A stretch of 64,000 nt of DNA, taken from contig NC_134954.1 in assembly GCF_965638725.1 (NCBI RefSeq), positions 3,529,001 to 3,593,000 on the forward strand. Reading direction: 5' to 3'. The position numbers and the translations under genes are program-made. Shown piece after piece: positions 34,401 to 43,400 of this stretch. The first letter of the stretch is position 1. Each line of letters begins with the position of its first letter. Under the pieces are notes generated by a model. That model searched no databases, was not told the DNA's origin, and saw only the letters and a list, made by a program, of their open reading frames with translations. The DNA comes from Aptenodytes patagonicus. Its lineage: Eukaryota; Chordata; Aves; Sphenisciformes; Spheniscidae.

Positions 34401-37400
34401 AGACAGAGAACTAGCTCTTATTCCTGACCGCAGCACAGATGCTGCGATTTCAGATAAGCTATGCAACTGCTCCATTCGTAGAAACATGCCTAGGATGTTG
34501 TTCAGGTTAATATCAGAATTGTATATCCATGTATACTTCAAAATAATAGAGAATGCCCTTCCATGCAAATGTTATTTCTGAGGGGATTCTTTCAGGCTTG
34601 TAAAGTTAAGGGCTTGGCAGTGGTGGAAGGTAACAATTTTAAACATTGCCTAACCTGGAAGTCAGCTTTACACGTTTTTGGCATCTTGACCCATAGGAAC
34701 AAATATTTACCTGCTAGATGAGAAATGACTTGAGTAAAAAGCATGCTAAAGAATAGTCAGCATTGTAGCTCGTTTTTCACAGGTATGTAGCTGATAAACC
34801 AGAGGGGACCTTCGGTATAATGCAGGTTATCAGTCAAATCATAAAACACTTGCAAAATCTTCCATGTACTGAAAGCCATGCTCCTAGCACACTGTTTCAT
34901 CTCCTAGTCTTTCGCTCCCTGTCTCCGAAGCCTGCCAGGCTGCAGCTGTCGTCATCGGGAAGAGCAGTTGCAGCACTACCGAGCTGCTGTGTGAGCGAGC
35001 GGGGAGCAGTGCCCTGCACGCAGGCTGACATCTCTGCTTCAGCAGGAACATAAATTTGTCCTGGGGAAAGGCAGTGGCTCTTGCTTTCTCTTCCAGAGAA
35101 AATGCATGCCGACTGGTGAACGAGCATCACTCAAATTATTTGTGAGTCTCAGGTCAGCTGCATTTTTCAGAGTAACAGTGGCTGTGGAGACATATATGGC
35201 AAATTGAAATAGCTTTTTACTGAGGTCTCTGAACTTGCTCCAGGAGCAAGCTATTTTTCTTGGTGGCCAGCCCTCAAAACTACATCACGATCATCTTGCC
35301 TTTCTTGTGAGATTTTTATAATCTACGTTGTAATGTCCCTAATGGGGAAAAAAAGAAAGTGGGTAACATAGAATCATAGAATAGTTTGGGTTGGAAGGGA
35401 CCTCTAAAGGTCATCTAGTCCAACCGCCCTGCCATGCTCAGGGACATCTTCAACTAGATCAGGTTGCTCAGAGCCCCGGCCAACCTGACCTGGAATGTTT
35501 CCAGGGATGGGGCATCCACCATCTCTCTGGGCAACCTGTGCCAGTGTTTCACCACCCTCAGCATAAAAAATTTCTTCCTTCTATCTAGTCTAAATCTACC
35601 CCCCTTTAGTTTAAAGCCATTCCCCCTTGTCCTGTCGCAACAGGCCCTGATAAAAAGTTTGTCCCCATCTTTCTTATAAGCCCCCTTTAAGTACTGATAG
35701 GCTGCAATAAGGTCTCCCCAAAGCCTTCTCTTCCCTAGGCTGAACAACCCCAACTCTCTCAGCCTTTCTTCATAGCAGAGGTGTTCCATCCCCCTGATCA
35801 TTTTCCTGGCCCTCCTCTGGACCCGCTCCAATAGGTCCATGTCTTTCTTATGCTGAGGGCTCCAGAGCTGGACGCAGTGCTCCAGGGGGGGTCTCACCAA
35901 AGCAGAGTAGAGGGGCAGAATCCCCTCCCTCGACCTGCTGGCCACGCTTCTTGGGATGCAGCCCAGGATAGGGTTGGCCTTCTGGGCTGCGAGCGCACAT
36001 TGCTGGCTCATGTCCAGCCTTTCATCCACCAGGTACCCCCAAGCTCTTCTCGGCAGGGCTGCTCTCAATCCCTTCGTCCCCCAGCCTGTATTGATACCGG
36101 GGGTTGCCCTGACCCAGGTGCAGGACCTTGCACTTGGCCTTGTTAAACCTCATGAGGTTCACACAGGCCCACTTCTTGAACTTGTCCAGGTCCCTCTGGA
36201 TGGCATCCCGTCCCTCTGGCGTGTCGACCGCACCACTCAGCTTGGTGTCATCTGCAAACTTGCTGAGGGTGCACTCGATCCCACTGTTTATGTCATTGAT
36301 GAAGATATTAAACAGTACCGGTCCCAATACGGACCCCTGCGGGACGCCACTCGTCACCAGTCTCCATCTGGACATTGAGCCGTTGACCTACTACCCTCTG
36401 GATGCGACCATCTAACCAATTCCTCACCCACCGGACAGTCCACCCATCAAAACCATACCTCTCCAGCTTAGACAGAAGAATGTTGTGGGGGACCATGTCA
36501 AAGGCCTTACAGAGGTCCAGATAGACGACATCTGTAGCCCTTCCCATGTCCACTGATGTAGTCACTCCATCACAGAAGGCCACTAGGTTAGTCAGGCAGG
36601 ACTTGCCCTTGGTGAAGCCATGCTGGCTGTCTCGAATCACCTCCCTGTCCTCCATGTGCCTTAGCATAGCTTCCAGGAGGATCTGTTCCATGACCTTCCC
36701 AGGCACAGAGGAGAGACTGACTGGCCTGTAGTTCCCCGGGTCTTCCTTTTTTCCCTTTTTAAAAATGGGGGTGATGTTTCCCCGTTTCCAGTCAGTGGGA
36801 ACTTCCCCGGACTGCCACGACTTCTCAAATACGATGGATGGTGGCTTAGCAACTTCATCTGCCAGTTTCTTCAGGACCCACAGATGGATCTCATCGGGTC
36901 CCATGGATTTGTGCACCTTCAGGTGCCTTAGATGGTCTCGAACCTGATGTTCTCCCACAGTGGTCGGCTCTTCATTCTCCCAGTCCCCGCCTTTGCCTTC
37001 TGCGGCTTGGGTGGTGAGGCTCGAGCACTTGCCGGTGAAGACCGAGGCAAAAAAGTCATTGAGTACCTCTGCTTTCTCCGTGTCCCAGGTAACCAGGTCT
37101 CCCGTTTTGTTCTGGAGAGGGCCCACATTTTTCCTTGTGTTCCTTTTATCCCCGACGTACCTATAGAAAACAGGAGATGAAGTATTTGCTTGGTGTCCAA
37201 AAGAGCATGCTTTGATACTATCCCTGTTAAAAAAAAAAAAACAAAACCCAAAACCAAAAAAAAACCCCAAAAAACCCCAACCCCCCACCAAAACAAACAA
37301 CCAACCCCCCCTCCCAAAAAAACCAAACCAAAAAAACCCCCCAAACCCGCCCAAACAAACCACCACAAACTAGGCTTGATCTCTAGATTGTCATTTAGAC

Positions 37401-40400
37401 TATATTAATTCAACACAATGTAATTAAATGCGGCATCTGGGTAAATAGTACCACTATGAGCCTTTGAAGTAAAACTTGGGGCACAAAGGAGCTCTGGAGG
37501 GGTCAGATGCATATCTGTTAGAAAGGGGATTTTCCAAAGCACCAAGTTCAGAGCAAGGTCTAAGTCGATGTTAAAGGCTTGTACAGCAGCGTGCCTTTGA
37601 TTAGAAGTATTAGGATCAGGAAAGCTTCATGTATTCTGCTATTTTAGCCTAAATAGATTGATGAATGCCGGGTCCTGGTTACTAGAGAACGAGCTGATGC
37701 AGTCATCGGGAATGGTACATTCTTTTCTGCTTCTTCTGACGCTGTTGTGCCATTGCCTTAGATGGAGCTGCTTCTTTATAGCTTTGAAAAGAACGAAGGG
37801 GATCAGCTTGGCACCATAGATCCGTGTTTCAGTTAACAAGTCCTCTATTCATTCTGTTAAACCCTCTGTGCCTGTGTTTATATGCACCTGCTCTATGGCT
37901 TTAGCTACTGCCTCTCGACAGTATGTATCTGCTGCCATTCAACTCTTCTGTTCTCAGGCACAGAATCTCTCTGAGGGGGAGTTAAGTTGGCAGAAGAGCA
38001 TGCTCTTCCCTGAAGATCTCAAAATTCCTTCATTTAGCTCATCAGTGTTAAATCAAAGGACTTACCTAAGAGCAAATCTGTTGCAGAGTTAGGGGGTTGA
38101 ACCCAAATCTTTGAACACTGTCCTATGCTGTAATCATTTCGAAACATTGTTTAGGTATTTTAAAATGTTTCTTAAATTCCACTGTACTTGTACATGAAGA
38201 TCTAGCGAGTCACTCTTAAAATGTTTGCTCCTGAAGGAATGGTTTCTGCATCCAAGGAGAGCGTCTCGTACGTCCTGAATAAGGAAGGAGGTGGCCACGC
38301 GTCCGTCATCGTGATCGGAGGAGCAGAGGAATCTCTGAATGCACATCCTGGAAGTTTAACTTTAAACATCCTCAAGAGGAAGGGCTTTATTAAAATGGCC
38401 TTGAAACATGGGTAGGTTTCCCGTCTGGGCTGCTGTGGTAAGCATGCTTTGAATACAGACCGATTCTTAAATATAGTTCATATTACATATAGTAAACTCA
38501 TATAATTAGAATTTGAAAGAGTTACTTGTCTAAGAACGTGCAGATGTCTGGCATAAGAGCCAGTCTGTCCACCTAGATCCAATCTGGGAGTGTTGAAAAC
38601 TCCCTTTGACTTTCATAATTTGTAAGCTGTAGGTGTTATTAGCATATCTTGGTGTTTTGTTTCAGTTGTTTTTTGCACTAGCAAAGAGTAAGAATTATGA
38701 AACAATATTAGTAAACCTTGGCTGTTATTGCGGAGTGGAGCAGACATTCTTTTTCCTGTTCTGTAAATTGAAGTTATGTTAAGATAGAATTTTCTTATCA
38801 TTTTAAGCAAACAAAAAAAATAGAATGCTAGGCCCTGTTTTATTAAAACACTGAAAATTGTGGTCTAGGAAGATTTGTTTTCACCTTTATTCTAAAGACT
38901 TTCTTTTGAAGGTTGTTATTTGCAAAAGTAAGTTTCTGGGAATTTTTTGTGAAAATCTCAAGAAAAACTAGCTTACCTTTTACTATCAAACAGCCATCGG
39001 TGTGTAACTAAACAGAGATGGTGTTAATATCTCTTGAGTGATTTACACAGTATAAGCTATTGTGTTTGTGCTGGACTGATCTAAATGTCTTGTATACCAG
39101 AAATATTGGAACCAATGACTTGTTCCTGCTAAGCTTTCTGAACAGCTCCCAGGATTATATATTGACATGTGAAATGGTGAGAAAAAAAATATTAGTCTTG
39201 AGAAATCAGTAACAGGTTTTTAAGCTATTAACTGGAAAAAAGGTGGTCTCTGAGAAGAGCAGCTCTGTTTTCACACAGGATGCTAAGGTCCATTTTTTCT
39301 AGAAACTATTTCGTGTCAAAATGTTCCAAGAGGGTTTCACTAGAAGTCTCATAAAGGACCTGTTCTCTGATAGAAAGTAACATTTCAGTCTAATTTGTAC
39401 CCAGAAACCACACTTGTGTATTTAAATTAGGACTTTAGTGCCTAAATGACTCTACTCAATTTCAGCTCAACTGCTGATTAATCCAGTGGGATCCTAAACA
39501 CTATCAGTAGCTTTTATTTTTTTTTTTAACCATAAATTTAGAAGAATATTTATGAGTTTTTTTTTTCTTTGAGCACGTCCATAAATGTCTGATCTGTCAG
39601 ATCACAAAGGTTGGTGTTTATCTCTCATCTAAACTGATTTGGATTGAGAAACTAGATCCACCTGTGCCTCTCATGGCCTTGATTTCAAAAGCATCCTCAA
39701 CACACAACAACAAGATCAGGACACTCACAAAACACGGGAATGGCTACTTCTTTCCTTATGAAGTCCTTTGTTTCAAATGATGGTTCTCCTCTTTAAGAAA
39801 GAGGCTTAGTTGTCTAGAGCCCTCCACCAGGGTGATAACGCCTGTCTCTGCCCCAGTGACTTGAAACCTACACCTCACACATGGTCACCTTAACCACCAG
39901 GCTACAAGTCATTCTGGATCTGAGCACCGGCAAGAAAAACCGCTTCTACGTGAAGCGTAGGAATCCTGACTTCATTTCTATACAGTAGGGCTGTGGGACA
40001 GTAGGACAGCGTGACTGTAGCCATTACAGCTCTTGCAGCACTGTCGGCCATCCTGAGCTCTTGTGCAAAGACTCTGCGTCCAGTAATTGCTTCTGGTTTT
40101 AACATTTTGTTTCGAACAATTAACAAAATATGGAACAAGCTTCCAACTCACGTGGAAATGAAAGGGTGAGGGAGGCTTGCGGGAGGCGGATGAGAAGAAC
40201 CGCCTGCCATCGGTGCCTGCATATGTTTCTGGTGCTTTTGATCTGCAGCATCAAATACCAGGAGAGGAAGGGGCGATGCAGAGACCCGTGCTCTCTGGCC
40301 CTGGCTCCTGTACTGCCAGCCCAGAGAAGCTGTGGTTCCTCAGCTAGGAACTTGTCAAATGTGGTCTGAATATGTCAGCAAAAGTCCTCTGCACTTCTGG

Positions 40401-43400
40401 AAAAGGCATTTTGGTCCGAGGTAGTACAGATATCTGATATGAGGTGAAGAAATCCTAAAGACATGAAACAAATGATGAATCAGCTAACTTATCTTTAGTT
40501 TCACAATCCTAAGTTACTTATTTCTCTGTCTCAGCCTCCTACAGAGCATCTTGCAAAAGCCTTTACCAGGTTAAAACAAATCCCAGTCTCAGGGTGCTAT
40601 TGCGCCACAAGATGTTCCTGTTTGTCTTAGTGTTGTAGTAAAAAGTGGAGTATTTGCACAGCCACAGTATGTACCAGGCTTTCCGATATTTCCTCTGCAG
40701 GTGGCTGGGTGATACATGCTCTATTTGAGAAAGAACCTTTGAGCAAACACCAGTCAGAATAGTGAGTGGGAATGATAGTCTTTGGGGGTCCTCAGGCTTG
40801 AGAAGCTGGAGAAGCAGTTGTTTTTTCCATACAGGTGGGTTTTGATTGTCCACAGTACTTTCCAGCCAGCTCTGTCCTAGGTGCATCCTCCTCAGGTGTT
40901 CAGAGCTCTGCAGTAATTCATCCTGACAATATTAGAGCAATGCTGCTATTTTACAGTAAGGTTTTTCTCAAAGATAGCGTGGGCTGAATGGAGCTAAGAT
41001 ACGGAAGCTAAGACTTAAGTAAAGCAAATAAAACAGCTCTGTATCCTTCAGAGACTGCTTAGGATTACCCTGCTCTTTTTTCTTTGAACTGTGTAGAATA
41101 CTATTTAATGAAACTAAACATTAATCAAAAAGCATACTGCAGTCAAGGTTTGTTGTGGTTTAACCTCAGTCGGCAACTGAGCACCCAGCTGCTCACTCAC
41201 TCCCCCCCCCACCCCCGGTGGGATGGGGGAGAGAATTGGAAGAGTAGAAGTGAGAAAAACTCGTGGGTTGAGATAAAAACAGTTTAATAATTGAAATAAA
41301 ATAATATAATAATAATAATACACAAAGCAAGTGATGCACAGTACAATTGCTCACCACCCGCCGACCGATGCCCAGCCAGTCCCCGAGCAGCGGCCCCCCT
41401 GGCCAGCTTTCCCCAGTTTATGTACTGAGCATGACGTCCCATGGTATGGAATGTCCCTTTGGCCAGTTTGGCTGTGCCCCCTCCCAGCTTCTTGTGCACC
41501 CCCAGCCTTCTCAGTCGGTAGGGCATGGAAAACTAAAAAGTCCTTGACTAGTGTAAGCACTGCTTAGCAACAACTAAAACATGGGTGCGGTATCAACATT
41601 GTTCTGGTCCTAAATCCAAAACAGCACTGTACCAGCTACGAAGAAGGAAATTAACTCTATCCCTGCCGAAACCAGGACAAGGCTTTAAATATAGTGGTGT
41701 TTTTGCCTGTTGGAGACAACTGCACTGATTCCATCAGCCTAAGTAGTTTGTCCAGGAGCTAGTCAGTGCCTTTCCTGAAGCCAATTCATGAACTGAATGA
41801 AAATTCATTAGGCTGTGCAGGAGCCAAAGTGAGTTAGTATAATTTACGTGGGTAGGATTTGACCTCTGGTAATACTGTATTAAGGCTAGTGTTTTCGAAG
41901 AAGTCTGGAGGAAGCTGGATTTCACTGGGAATTGGACAGCAGAGGAGTTTGGCATTGCACTCGTGTCTGTAAGGATGTCTGTTTTCTATCACGTTTTTTG
42001 TGCTGAAATCAAGTGTGTGCATTACTCAGGTCAAAAGGCAGAGGAAAGCCAAAATCTGGTTTTGAAGCCACCCAGCTGGGAGCATTATAAGGTTAGCAGT
42101 GAGGCTTCTTTGCTTGCCAAGGGAGAAAATGCAGTGCAACAAGGGTGGACTTGCTGAAATCGTGGTAGATAAGATCATAATCATAATTATGATATATACA
42201 TTTATTCATTGTTAGGATTATGAACAGTCATAAAAGTTTGTGACGGGTAGCAACCAGCTAAATACTGCCCAAAAGCTAGTTGCTAGTTATATGCCAATCA
42301 CTTTTTTTTTTTAAAACCCAAAAAACCCAAAGCAGCTGCGTGTCAGAAGAGTTGAATGCTTGTTGCTGATGAAGTCTAGAGCTGCTGAAGCTTTCTGTGC
42401 TGGTTATTGTGAAACCATTTCCACGCTGCTGATGTGAACCGCAGTGCAAGTGCAGGCTGATGTGGGATTCTCTGTGCGTTCATTGTTTTACAGGGCTCAT
42501 CTGGTCCCGGTGTTTTCCTTTGGTGAAAATGAACTGTTCAAGCAAGTTGCAAACCCCAAAGGTTCATGGCTCAGAAATGTACAGGAGAAGTTGCAAAAGA
42601 TAATGGGCTTTGCTTTACCGCTATTTCATGCTAGAGGAATATTTCAATACAGTTTTGGCTTAATACCTTACAGGCAACCTATTCATACTGTTGGTAAGTT
42701 CCCTGTGCCTTTTCTCATGCTTTTGCAAATGTTTAAAAATGCGTAAGTGTGCTACTAATATCTGTGTAAATTTATAAATCTGTTCTAACAGAAACAATTG
42801 GTTACTGTGCATCTAAAGCCAAGTATGTGAGCTTTAAAATAAATATTTCCTTTTTTTTTTTTTAAATTCCTGTCCTCCCCCAATTAAAAGAGGGGGTTCT
42901 TTTCTCCCTTTCCCCTTTCTGTCCCAGGCCAAATCTTCTTCTTCATTCACAGTTATTCACATGCTTCTATCCTCAGCAATCCTCAAGGAAACCCAAGGGC
43001 TTGTCCAGTCCGTACCAGAGGGCTGCCATAGCTCTGCAGCTCTTGCTGCGGATTCTGAATGCTGCAGTTATTTTGTAAGATGCCCAGCACCTTCATTTCT
43101 TAGCCCTGCAGAGCTAAGAAGCAGCAGTTGGGTGTTTCAGCTGATGCACGGCCACCGCAGCGGTGCTCCAGAGCAAGGCTACTGGAAAGAGCTGGTGCAG
43201 TCCTGACCCAGTGCTCATCAGGACAGGGGAGAGACGGAGGAGGGAAGGGAGAGGGCGCCTTGCGGCAGCTTCAGCAAGCTGCTGCTTAGATGACATTGCA
43301 GCTCCCTAGGGCGTTTCCTTCCCTTTTGTTGTTGTTTTTTTTTCCCTCATGGAAAGATCTGTTCATGTTTAATTGAGAGCATGCATGCCATGTCAACAGG

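Noticed and set aside
37190..37408. Lys/Pro/Thr-rich ORF
   Set aside because: It is a reading of the A/C low-complexity tract, not a gene.
39415..39510. Ancient-repeat-like text (TTAGGACTTTAGTGCCTAAA)
   Set aside because: Too diverged to assign to a family by eye.
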